From Actinokineospora xionganensis (GTDB taxonomy: Bacteria > Actinomycetota > Actinomycetes > Mycobacteriales > Pseudonocardiaceae): a stretch of 64,000 nucleotides of DNA. A model generated the notes under the pieces. That model searched no databases. It saw only the letters and a program-made list of their open reading frames with translations, and was not told the DNA's origin. Made by a program: the position numbers and the translations under genes. Location of the stretch: contig NZ_JABVED010000014.1 in NCBI RefSeq assembly GCF_014323725.1, positions 62,001-126,000 of the forward strand, read 5' to 3'. This document shows positions 52,861 to 60,983 of this stretch, piece after piece (positions within the stretch are counted from its first letter, which is position 1; each line of letters starts with the position of its first letter).

Positions 52861-54015
52861 GTGGATCAACTGGCCGGCTCGTCACGCCTGCTCCGCGAGA
52901 TCAATGAGACCGCGGCGCTCGGCCTGCTGCTGGAGCACGGCCCGCTCACCCGTGGGCACCTGCGCGAGCTGACCGGGCTCGCCAAGCCCACCACCTCCGA
53001 GGTCATGCGCAGGCTCCAGGAGGCGGGCCTGGCCAAGGTTGTCGGGCAGACCACCGGTGGACCCGGCCGCAACGCCGACGTCTACGCGGTCAACCCGGAC
53101 GCGGCCTACGCCGCCGCGGTCACCCTCAGCACGCCGACGAACACCCTGGTCACGGCGGTCTGCGATCTCACCGGCCAGGTCCGGGTGCGTGAGGAGGCCG
53201 CGGTCGACTTCGAGGTCACCGACCCGGTCGACGCCGTGGCGGGCGCCATCCGCGCGGCCTGCAAGCAGGCCCGGGTCCCGCTGCGCAAGCTCGACCACGT
53301 CCAACTCGGGGTGCCCGGCTCCTACGACGAGCGCGCCGACGTGATCCGCTACGTCGACGTGCCGGGGTGGTCGCGTCCGGGGCTCATCGGCGAGATCCGC
53401 TCGCGGCTGCGGACCGAGGTGAGCGTCGACAACGACGTCAACCTCGCCGCGGTCGCCGAACGCAGCCGGGGCATCGCGGCCGGGTCCGACGGGTTCGCCC
53501 TGCTGTGGCTCGGCGACGGGCTCGGTCTGGCCATCGACCTGGGCGGCAAACTGCTGCGCGGCGCCCGGGGCGGGGCGGGCGAGATCGGGTACATCCCGGT
53601 CGGGATGCCGGGCCAGCTCCAAGGCGTGCAGGACTTCCAGGACCTCGTCGGCGGCCCGGCGATCCGTGAACTGGCGCTGCGCCACGGAATCACCGCCGAC
53701 ACCGGCCACGCCGCCGTGGCCGCCGCCTGCATTCGCCCCGACGACTCCCCGTTCCTCGACGAACTGGCGATCCGCGTCGCGGTCGGGCTCGCCGCGGTCG
53801 TCGCGGTGCTCGACCCGCCCCTGGTGGTGCTCAGCGGCGAGGTCGGGCAGGCGGGCGGCGTCGCCCTGCAAGACGCCGTGAGCACCGCTCTGCGCACCGT
53901 CTCCGTACTCGAAACCACCGTGGCCGCCACCAGTCTCACCGACGACGTCGTCCTGTTGGGCGCGCTCGACGCCACCCTGTCCGCGGTTCGCGCCGCGCTG
54001 CTCGGCCGGAAGTAA
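52861..54015 (+). CDS. ROK-family transcriptional regulator
   Basis: A 384-residue regulator. The N-terminal wHTH (RGHLRELTGLAKPTTSEVM, then MRRLQEAGLAKVVGQT) is followed by the sugar-kinase-like ROK domain (VSVDNDVNLAAVAERS, LLWLGDGLGLAIDLG, GGAGEIGYIPVG). The canonical ROK zinc/Cys set is reduced, since GEIGYIPVG lacks the usual His-Cys motif; the domain probably only binds sugar. GTG at 52861. It starts the beta-glucan cluster and probably represses it and itself. Confidence 0.92.
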   Translation: MDQLAGSSRLLREINETAALGLLLEHGPLTRGHLRELTGLAKPTTSEVMRRLQEAGLAKVVGQTTGGPGRNADVYAVNPDAAYAAAVTLSTPTNTLVTAVCDLTGQVRVREEAAVDFEVTDPVDAVAGAIRAACKQARVPLRKLDHVQLGVPGSYDERADVIRYVDVPGWSRPGLIGEIRSRLRTEVSVDNDVNLAAVAERSRGIAAGSDGFALLWLGDGLGLAIDLGGKLLRGARGGAGEIGYIPVGMPGQLQGVQDFQDLVGGPAIRELALRHGITADTGHAAVAAACIRPDDSPFLDELAIRVAVGLAAVVAVLDPPLVVLSGEVGQAGGVALQDAVSTALRTVSVLETTVAATSLTDDVVLLGALDATLSAVRAALLGRK

Positions 54016-54042
54016 GTCCCACACCCCATCCCGGGAGATCGC

Positions 54043-55359
54043 ATGAAAACCCGCTCCCTGTTAGCCGCCGCTGCCGCATTGCTGATCACGACCGCCTGCA
54101 CACCGGGAGGGTCGACGGACACCGCCGTGGCTCCGGCCGGACAGGATGTCTCGGGCACCGTCGAGTTCTGGCACTTCTTCACCGGCCGCGAGGCCAAGTC
54201 GATCGAGGACGCCGTCGCCGCGTTCAAGGCCACGCACCCCAAGATCGACGTGAAGATCACTTCCGGCCAGGACGACACCAAGATGCTGCAGGCGATCTCA
54301 GCGGGCAACGGCCCCGACGTCGGCCTGTCCTATTCCACCGACATCGTCGGCAAGTTCTGCTCCAGCGCGGCCTGGCGCGACCTGAAGCCCTATATCGAGC
54401 GGGACAAAGTGGACCTGGGCCAGTTCCCGGACACGGTTCGCAGCTACACCGAGTACCGCGGCAAGCGCTGCGCCATGCCGTTCCTCGCAGACGTGTACGG
54501 CTTGTACTTCAACAAGAAGCTCCTCGCCGACGCGGGCTACACCGCTCCCCCGAAGTCGATGGCCGAGCTGTCCGACATGGCGAAGAAGCTCACCAAGCGC
54601 GCACCGGACGGCACGATCGAGGTCGCGGGTTTCGTGCCCCTGCTGAACTTCTACGAGAACGTTCCCTCGCACATGGCGCCGGTGTGGAACGCGCAGTGGC
54701 TCACCGGCGAGGAGAAGTCGGCCATCGGCGCCGACGCCCAGTGGCAGGAGATGCTCCGCTGGCACAAGGACCTGGTCGACTGGTTCGGCCACGACAACCT
54801 GGTGAAGTTCACCTCGGGCCTGGGTGACGAGTGGAGCGCCGACAACGCGTTCCACCAGTCGAAGGTGGCGATCGCGGTCGACGGCGAGTACCGGGTGGCG
54901 TTCCTGCGCGAGCAGGCCCCGACCATCGACTTCGGCACCGCGCCGCTCCCGGTCCCCGACGGCCAGCAGGACCGCTACGGCGCCGGGTATGTCACCGGCA
55001 ACATCGCGGGCATCTCCGCGAACGCCAAGAACCCGGAAGCGGCTTGGGAACTGGTCCGGTATCTGACCACGAACACGGACTCGATCGTCACGCTGTCGAA
55101 CGCGATCAAGAACGTGCCGAGCACCCGCGACGCGCTCAAGTCGGACAAACTCGAGACGGACCCGCACTTCAAGACGTTCCTGGACATCTTCGCCCACCCC
55201 AAGACGGCGACCACGCCGCCGAACGCGGCCGGGCCGAAGTACGTGGAGCTGACCCAGGAGTTCGTGGACGCCTACCTCGGCGGCAAGCACCCCGACCTCA
55301 AGAAGGGTCTGACCGACCTGGACACCCGGATCGACCAGGCGTTGGAACTCGGGCGCTGA
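54043..55359 (+). CDS. ABC sugar transporter, substrate-binding lipoprotein
   Basis: A 438-residue family 1 extracellular solute-binding protein. The signal ends in a lipobox (LLITTAC; Cys19), then VEFWHFFTGREAKSIEDAVA and GPDVGLSY. Sequences such as YFNKKLLADAGYTAPPKSMA and KNPEAAWELVRYLTTNTDS are typical of oligosaccharide binders. AGGAGATC precedes the ATG at 54043 by a normal distance. It captures the sugar for the two permeases that follow. No ATP-binding subunit is in the cluster, so a shared ATPase such as MsiK is implied. Confidence 0.94.
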   Translation: MKTRSLLAAAAALLITTACTPGGSTDTAVAPAGQDVSGTVEFWHFFTGREAKSIEDAVAAFKATHPKIDVKITSGQDDTKMLQAISAGNGPDVGLSYSTDIVGKFCSSAAWRDLKPYIERDKVDLGQFPDTVRSYTEYRGKRCAMPFLADVYGLYFNKKLLADAGYTAPPKSMAELSDMAKKLTKRAPDGTIEVAGFVPLLNFYENVPSHMAPVWNAQWLTGEEKSAIGADAQWQEMLRWHKDLVDWFGHDNLVKFTSGLGDEWSADNAFHQSKVAIAVDGEYRVAFLREQAPTIDFGTAPLPVPDGQQDRYGAGYVTGNIAGISANAKNPEAAWELVRYLTTNTDSIVTLSNAIKNVPSTRDALKSDKLETDPHFKTFLDIFAHPKTATTPPNAAGPKYVELTQEFVDAYLGGKHPDLKKGLTDLDTRIDQALELGR

Positions 55360-56363
55360 TGGCGGCGACAATCGCCGGCGTCACGCGGCCCGCGGTTCCC
55401 AGCCGGGGGGTGCCCCACCGCCGCCGAGCTGACCGGCGGCGGTGGCGGCACCGGCTGACCGTGCTCAGCTTCCTGGCTCCCGCGCTCATCGGGATCTCGG
55501 TCTTCCTCATCTACCCGCTGCTGTCGGCCATCTACTTCTCGTTCACCCGGTTCGACCTGCTCACCGCCCCGGTCTGGGTGGGTCTGCGCAACTATGAGCA
55601 CCTCTTCGGCAGCGACCAGACGGCGTGGAAGGCGGCAGCGAACACGCTGTGGCTGGTGGCCTTCCTGGTGCCCGCGCGGATGCTGGCGGCGCTGGCGACG
55701 GCCATGCTGCTGACCACGGTGAAGCGCGGCGGGTCGGTCTTCCGGATCATCTTCTACCTGCCCGCCCTCGCTCCCCCGGTCGCCGCGACCATCGCGTTCG
55801 TGTTCCTGTTCAACCCGGCCACGGGGCCGGTGAACGAGCTGCTCGCGGTGTTCGGTGTGGACGGTCCACTGTGGTTCGACTCGCCGGAGTGGGCCAAACC
55901 ATCACTGGTGCTGCTGGGCACCTGGGCGGTCGGCGACCTGATGGTGATCTTCCTGGCCGGGCTGCTCGACGTGCCGAAGCCGCTGTACGAGGCCGCCTCG
56001 ATCGACGGCGCGAGCAGCTGGCAGAAGTTCCGGTTCATCACCCTGCCGTCGATCTCCCCGGTGCTGATGTTCGCCGGCATCACCGGCGTGATCCAGACGC
56101 TGCAGTTCTTCACCCAGGCCGCGGTCGCGGCGAGCGTGGCCAGCGGCAAGGCCACCACGGGCGGCGGCATCTCGTCGACGTTCGGCTACCCCGACCAGGC
56201 GCTGCTGACCTACCCGATGCACCTGTACGTCTCGGGTTTCCGCTTCTACGACATGGGTTACGCGAACGCGCTCGCCGTCATGTTGTTCCTGGTCGCCTTC
56301 GCGGTGACCCTGGTCCTGCTGCGCCGGTTCCGGGTGTTCGTCACCGGAGGTGAGCGCGGATGA
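55359..56363 (+). CDS. ABC sugar transporter permease 1 (MalF type)
   Basis: A 334-residue permease with six membrane helices. After a basic N-terminus (HRRRADRRRWRHRLTVL) the helices begin with FLAPALIGISVFLIYPLL; the EAA loop EAASIDGASSWQKFRFITLP (about 207-226) contacts the ATPase. The ATG shares a base with the preceding stop (TGATG). The fourth and fifth helices are long and uninterrupted. It pairs with the next permease. Confidence 0.93.
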   Translation: MAATIAGVTRPAVPSRGVPHRRRADRRRWRHRLTVLSFLAPALIGISVFLIYPLLSAIYFSFTRFDLLTAPVWVGLRNYEHLFGSDQTAWKAAANTLWLVAFLVPARMLAALATAMLLTTVKRGGSVFRIIFYLPALAPPVAATIAFVFLFNPATGPVNELLAVFGVDGPLWFDSPEWAKPSLVLLGTWAVGDLMVIFLAGLLDVPKPLYEAASIDGASSWQKFRFITLPSISPVLMFAGITGVIQTLQFFTQAAVAASVASGKATTGGGISSTFGYPDQALLTYPMHLYVSGFRFYDMGYANALAVMLFLVAFAVTLVLLRRFRVFVTGGERG

Positions 56364-57184
56364 GGCAGTCCTGGCTGGTGGGCGTCGCCCGGCACAGCAT
56401 CCTGATCGCCGTGGCCGTGATGTTCCTGGCGCCGTTCGGCTTCGTGCTCCTGACCTCGTTCATGACGAGCGAGCAGGCGCTGACGAGCGACTGGTGGCCG
56501 TCGTCGTGGCACCCGGAGAACTTCGTCACGATCTTCACCCAGGTCCCGATGCTGCGGTATCTGGGGAACACGCTGATGTACAGCGTGCTGGCGACACTGT
56601 TCATGCTGCTCTCCAGCGTGCCCGCCGCCTATGCGCTGGCGAAGCTGCGGTGGCGCGGCAGCAACGCGACGTTCGTCGTGATCATCTGCATGATGATGCT
56701 GCCGCCCCAGGTGGTCACGGTGCCGCTTTACCTGATGTGGGCCGACGTCGGCCTGACCGGCACCCTGTGGCCGCTGATCCTGCCGATGCTGGCGGGCGAC
56801 GCGTTCAGCATCTTCCTGCTGCGCCAGTTCCTGCTGACCATCCCGGCCGACTACCTCGACGCGGCCCGCATCGACGGCTGCGGCGAGTGGCAGGTGCTGC
56901 TGCGGGTCGTGCTGCCGATGGCCCGGCCGGGCATCGCCGCCACCGCGATCTTCCAGTTCTTCTTCACCTGGAACGACTACTACGGGCCGCTGCTCTACAC
57001 CAGCGAGAGCCAGGAGTACTGGACGCTCTCGCTGGCGCTGTCGCAGTTCAAACATCTGCACCACGTCGAATGGAACCTCGTCATGGCGGCCACTGTGCTG
57101 GTGATGGCACCGGTGATCATCGTTTTCTTCTTCGCCCAGAAGGCATTCGTACAGGGCGTCACACTCACGGGGGTGAAGGGATGA
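56360..57184 (+). CDS. ABC sugar transporter permease 2 (MalG type)
   Basis: A 274-residue permease with six helices. MFLAPFGFVLLTSFMTSEQA starts the core; the EAA-loop is DAARIDGCGEWQVLLRVVLP (about 171-190), and FQFFFTWNDYYGPLLYTS is the conserved C-terminal segment of MalG-type permeases. ATGA overlap with permease 1 and, at its end, with the GH4 gene shows tight coupling. Confidence 0.94.
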   Translation: MRQSWLVGVARHSILIAVAVMFLAPFGFVLLTSFMTSEQALTSDWWPSSWHPENFVTIFTQVPMLRYLGNTLMYSVLATLFMLLSSVPAAYALAKLRWRGSNATFVVIICMMMLPPQVVTVPLYLMWADVGLTGTLWPLILPMLAGDAFSIFLLRQFLLTIPADYLDAARIDGCGEWQVLLRVVLPMARPGIAATAIFQFFFTWNDYYGPLLYTSESQEYWTLSLALSQFKHLHHVEWNLVMAATVLVMAPVIIVFFFAQKAFVQGVTLTGVKG

Positions 57185-58431
57185 AGGTGGCCGTCGTCGG
57201 CGGCGGGTCGACGTACACGCCCGAACTGGTCGACGGGTTCGCCCGCTCCGGCCCGTTCGACGAGCTGGTGCTGATCGACCCGGCGGCCGACCGGCTGGCC
57301 GTGATCGGCCCGTTCGCCCGGCGCATCCTCGCCCGGCACGGCCATCCCGGCCGTCTCAATTGGACAGATGATCTCGACGCGGGGCTCACCGACGCGGACA
57401 TGGTGGTCATCCAGCTACGGGTGGGCGGGCAGGCCGCCCGGATCAGCGACGAGACGTTCCCGCTGGACTGCGGCTGCGTCGGTCAGGAGACCACGGGGGC
57501 CGGCGGGCTGGCGAAGGCCATGCGGACGGTGCCGGTCGTGCTCGACATCGCCCGGCGCGCCCGCGAACTGGCCGCGCCCGGGGCCTGGGTCGTGGCGTTC
57601 ACCAACCCGGTCGGCATCGTCACCCGGGCGCTGCTCGATGACGGCCACCGCGCCGTCGGGCTGTGCAACGTCGCGATCGGCCTGCAGCGCCACGTCGCGG
57701 GGCTGCTGGACGTGCGGGCGGGCGAGGTCGTGCTCGACCATGTCGGCCTCAACCACCTGAGTTGGGAGCGCGCGGTCACCGTCGGCGGGACCGACCGGCT
57801 GCCGGACCTGCTCGCCGAGCACGTTGGCGCGCTGGCCGAGCAGGTCCGGCTTCCATCACGGATCCTGGAGCTGACCGGCACGATCCCGTCCTACTACCTG
57901 CGCTACTTCTACTGCCACGACGAGGTTGTCACCGAACAGCGCGCAACCCCGTCACGCGGGCAGCGGGTCGCCGACATCGAGCGCGAACTGCTGGCCATGT
58001 ACGCCGATCCCCTGCTGGACACCAAACCGGCCCTGCTCGGCGAGCGTGGTGGCGCGTACTACTCGGAGGCCGCGGTCGGGCTGATCGCCTCACTCGCCGG
58101 GGACGACCAGGCGGTGCACGCGGTCAACGTGCGCAACGACGGGACGCTGCCGAACCTGGCCGACGACGCGGTCGTCGAGGTGTCCTGCCGGGTGGGGGCG
58201 CTGGGCGCGACGCCGCTGCCGACCGCGCCGCTCGGGCCCGACCTCGCGGGTCTGGTCGGCCACGTGTCCGGCTACGAGGAACTCGCGGTCCAAGCCGCGG
58301 TCCATGGCGGACGCGACCGGGTGTTCCGCGCCCTGCTGGCGCATCCGCTGGTCGGCCAGTTCGACCTCGCCGAGCAGCTGACCGACCGGCTGCTGGCCGA
58401 GAACGCCGCACACCTGGCCTGGGCCAGATGA
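57181..58431 (+). CDS. GH4 6-phospho-beta-glucosidase
   Basis: A 416-residue NAD- and Mn-dependent glycosidase of family 4. The NAD site is VAVVGGGSTYTPELVDG (residues 3-19). The DETFPLDCGCVGQETTGAGG region and FTNPVGIVTRALL follow; Cys in VGLCNVAIG and His in GLNHLSWER are metal ligands. The pattern VIQLRVGGQAARISDE is typical of 6-phospho-beta-glucosidases. Because uptake is by ABC transport (unphosphorylated sugar), a phospho-substrate would have to be made by the adjacent kinase. The ATG at 57181 overlaps the preceding stop. Confidence 0.93.
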   Translation: MKVAVVGGGSTYTPELVDGFARSGPFDELVLIDPAADRLAVIGPFARRILARHGHPGRLNWTDDLDAGLTDADMVVIQLRVGGQAARISDETFPLDCGCVGQETTGAGGLAKAMRTVPVVLDIARRARELAAPGAWVVAFTNPVGIVTRALLDDGHRAVGLCNVAIGLQRHVAGLLDVRAGEVVLDHVGLNHLSWERAVTVGGTDRLPDLLAEHVGALAEQVRLPSRILELTGTIPSYYLRYFYCHDEVVTEQRATPSRGQRVADIERELLAMYADPLLDTKPALLGERGGAYYSEAAVGLIASLAGDDQAVHAVNVRNDGTLPNLADDAVVEVSCRVGALGATPLPTAPLGPDLAGLVGHVSGYEELAVQAAVHGGRDRVFRALLAHPLVGQFDLAEQLTDRLLAENAAHLAWAR

Positions 58432-59414
58432 GCGTGTTCCTCGCCGTGGACGGCGGCAACTCCAAGACCGAGGTGCTGGTCGGCGACACCGACGGGCAGG
58501 TCGTGGGCTTCGCCCGGGGCGGCGGGACCAACCACCAGACCTCGGGCGGGCTGTCCGCGGTGATGGGCAAGCTCACGCAGCTGGTGCGCGGCGTCGGCGA
58601 CGGCAGGCGCCCGGAACTGGCTGTCGTCTGCCTGGCGGGAGCGGACCTGCCGGTCGAGGTCGCCGCGCTCACCGCGGCGGTCGAGACGGCGGACTGGGCC
58701 GACAAGTCCATTGTGGACAACGACATGGCGGCGCTGTTGCGGGCGGGCACCGAAGCCCCCGACGCCGTCGCGGTGGTGTGCGGGGCGGGGATCAACTGCC
58801 TGGGCCGCGCGGCGGACGGCCGGATGGTCCGGTTTCCCGCACTCGGCCACGTCTCCGGCGACTGGGGCGGTGGCCAGCACCTCGGTGCGCTCGCGCTGTG
58901 GCACGCCGCCCGGGCCGAGGACGGCCGCGGCCAGGCGACCGCCCTGGTCGCCGCCGTGGCCGGGCACTTCGACCGCAGCACCGCCGCCGAGGTGTCCGCC
59001 GCCGTGCACCTCGGCGAGATCTCCCCGCGGCGGCTGGGCGAGCTGAGCCCGGTGCTGTTCCGGGTCTCGGCGGCGGGCGACGAGGTGGCGCGTTCGGTGG
59101 TGGCCAGGCAGGCCGACGAGATCGTCGCCCTGGCCACCGCCGCGCTGCGCAGGCTCGACCTGCTCGCCGCGCCTGCCACCGTGGTGCTCGGCGGCGGGGT
59201 GCTCCGCGCCCTCGACCCACTGCTGTTCCAACTGGTCAGCGCCGGTCTGCACGCCGAAGCGCCGCGCGCGGAGATCACGCTGGTCACCGATCCGCCGGTC
59301 GTGGGCGCCGCCCTGCTGGCGATGGACACACTCGGGGCGGACCGACCCGCCCAGGAGGCGATGCGCGCGCAAGTGCGGCGCCTGATCGCCGCACACCAAC
59401 CGGGAGAGCTCTGA
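58428..59414 (+). CDS. BadF/BadG-type sugar kinase (GlcNAc kinase-like)
   Basis: A 328-residue ASKHA kinase. FLAVDGGNSKTEVLVGDTDG is the phosphate 1 motif, VDNDMAAL and AVVCGAGINCLG the sugar/phosphate 2 region, HVSGDWGGGQHLG follows, and VLGGGVLRALDPL is the adenosine motif. Family members phosphorylate N-acetylglucosamine or other hexoses at C6. ATGA overlap with GH4 suggests they act on the same intermediate. Whether it phosphorylates the disaccharide before GH4 or the released sugar after it is unclear. Confidence 0.9.
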   Translation: MSVFLAVDGGNSKTEVLVGDTDGQVVGFARGGGTNHQTSGGLSAVMGKLTQLVRGVGDGRRPELAVVCLAGADLPVEVAALTAAVETADWADKSIVDNDMAALLRAGTEAPDAVAVVCGAGINCLGRAADGRMVRFPALGHVSGDWGGGQHLGALALWHAARAEDGRGQATALVAAVAGHFDRSTAAEVSAAVHLGEISPRRLGELSPVLFRVSAAGDEVARSVVARQADEIVALATAALRRLDLLAAPATVVLGGGVLRALDPLLFQLVSAGLHAEAPRAEITLVTDPPVVGAALLAMDTLGADRPAQEAMRAQVRRLIAAHQPGEL

Positions 59415-59431
59415 CAACAAGGAGGAACGAC

Positions 59432-60874
59432 GTGCGACCCTTCGCCAAACCACGTTCGCGAACGACCGGTGCCTTTCTCGCCTTGGGGGCCGCCACCGCG
59501 ATGGTGGCGATCGTCCTGCCGACCCAGCCGGTGTCCGCCGCTCCGACGGTGCACCAGGCCGAAGCCGCGACCGTGTCCCAGGGGGTGGTCGAGTCCAACC
59601 ACGCCGGCTTCACCGGGACCGGGTTCGTCAACTACCACAACGTGAGCGGCAGCTACGCCGAGTTCACCGTGACCGCCGCCGCGGCGGGGCCGACCACGTT
59701 GACCTTCCGCTTCGCCAACGGCACCACGGCCAACCGGCCGATGGATATCCGGGTCAACGGGGCGCTCGCCGCCGACGACCTCGCCTTCGGCCCCACGGGC
59801 GCCTGGTCGACGTGGAAGACCGCGTCGACCACCGCGACGCTGGCCGCGGGCACCAACCGGATCCGGGCCACCGCGGTCGCCGCCACCGGCGGGCCGAACC
59901 TCGACAGCCTCACGATCGGCGGCCCGACCGCAGGCTCGACACCCGCCGCGATCAACGGCCAGCTGAAGGTCTGCGGCACGAAACTGTGCAACCAGTACGG
60001 AAAACCGATCCAGCTGCGCGGCGCCAGCACGCATGGACTGCAGTGGTACAGCAACTGCGTCAGCGGCGCCTCGCTCGACGCGCTCGCCACGGACTGGAAC
60101 GGCGATGTCCTGCGGATCTCGATGTACATCCAGGAAGGCGGGTATGAGACCAACCCGCGCTACTACACCGATCTGGTCCACTCGATCATCGAGCAGGCCA
60201 CGGCCCGCGGGATGTACGCGATCGTGGACTGGCACATGCTCAGCCCGGGCGACCCGTACCACAACCTGAGCCGTGCCAAGACCTTCTTCACCGAGATCGC
60301 CCAGCGGCACAACAACAAGACGAACCTGCTCTACGAGATCGCCAACGAGCCCAGTGGCGTGAGCTGGTCGCGGATCAAGTCCTACGCCCAGGAGCTGATC
60401 CCGGTGATCCGCGCGCACGACCCGCAGACGCCTATCCTGGTCGGCACCCGCGCGTGGTCGTCGCTCGGCGTGTCCGAGGGCGGCAGCGAGGCCGAGGTCG
60501 TCAACAATCCGGTGGCGGCGGCCAACATCATGTACGTCTTCCACTTCTACGCCGCCTCCCACACCGACGAGTACCTCAACACGCTCTCGCGGGCGGCCGA
60601 CCGGATCCCGGTGTTCGTCACGGAGTTCGGCACCCAGGACTACAGCGGTGACGGCGCGAACAACTTCACCATGTCGCAGCGGTACCTGGACTTGATGGCG
60701 ACGAAGAAGATCAGCTGGGTCAACTGGAACTTCTCCGACGACCAGCGCTCGGGTGCGGTCTTCCAGCCGGGGACCTGCCCTGGCGGCCCGTACGCGGGCA
60801 CCTCGCGGCTCAAGCCCGCGGGCGTGTGGATCCGTGAACGGATGCGGACCGCGGACAACTTCCCGACAAGCTGA
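59432..60874 (+). CDS. Secreted CBM35-GH5 endoglucanase
   Basis: A 480-residue exported enzyme. A signal peptide (FLALGAATAMVAIVLPTQPV then SAAPTVHQAE) is followed by a CBM35/6-like carbohydrate-binding module (about 39-165: GFTGTGFVNYHNVSGSYAEF, PNLDSLTIGG) and a GH5 catalytic domain. LRGASTHGLQWY and IVDWHML mark the barrel; the general acid is Glu in YEIANEPSG (about 305), and the nucleophile is Glu in VFVTEFGTQ (about 397). GTG at 59432 has AAGGAGGAAC upstream. It cuts cellulose or related beta-glucan outside the cell, giving substrate for the importer. Confidence 0.95.
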   Translation: MRPFAKPRSRTTGAFLALGAATAMVAIVLPTQPVSAAPTVHQAEAATVSQGVVESNHAGFTGTGFVNYHNVSGSYAEFTVTAAAAGPTTLTFRFANGTTANRPMDIRVNGALAADDLAFGPTGAWSTWKTASTTATLAAGTNRIRATAVAATGGPNLDSLTIGGPTAGSTPAAINGQLKVCGTKLCNQYGKPIQLRGASTHGLQWYSNCVSGASLDALATDWNGDVLRISMYIQEGGYETNPRYYTDLVHSIIEQATARGMYAIVDWHMLSPGDPYHNLSRAKTFFTEIAQRHNNKTNLLYEIANEPSGVSWSRIKSYAQELIPVIRAHDPQTPILVGTRAWSSLGVSEGGSEAEVVNNPVAAANIMYVFHFYAASHTDEYLNTLSRAADRIPVFVTEFGTQDYSGDGANNFTMSQRYLDLMATKKISWVNWNFSDDQRSGAVFQPGTCPGGPYAGTSRLKPAGVWIRERMRTADNFPTS

Positions 60875-60886
60875 GCTGACCGAGCG

Positions 60887-60916
60887 GCGGGTCCCGGTGC
60901 GCGCGCCGGGGCCCGC
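60887..60916 (+). terminator. Terminator of the beta-glucan cluster
   Basis: GCGGGTCCCGG (60887-60897) pairs with CCGGGGCCCGC (60906-60916) with one T-G wobble and an 8-nt loop. It lies 12 nt after the GH5 stop and 67 nt before the NACHT gene, separating them. Confidence 0.7.
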
Positions 60917-60983
60917 GTTCGTAACGACCCGATCTTCGACGCGATGTAGTGGTCTGACACCTCTCTGTCGACCTTGGACTCGC

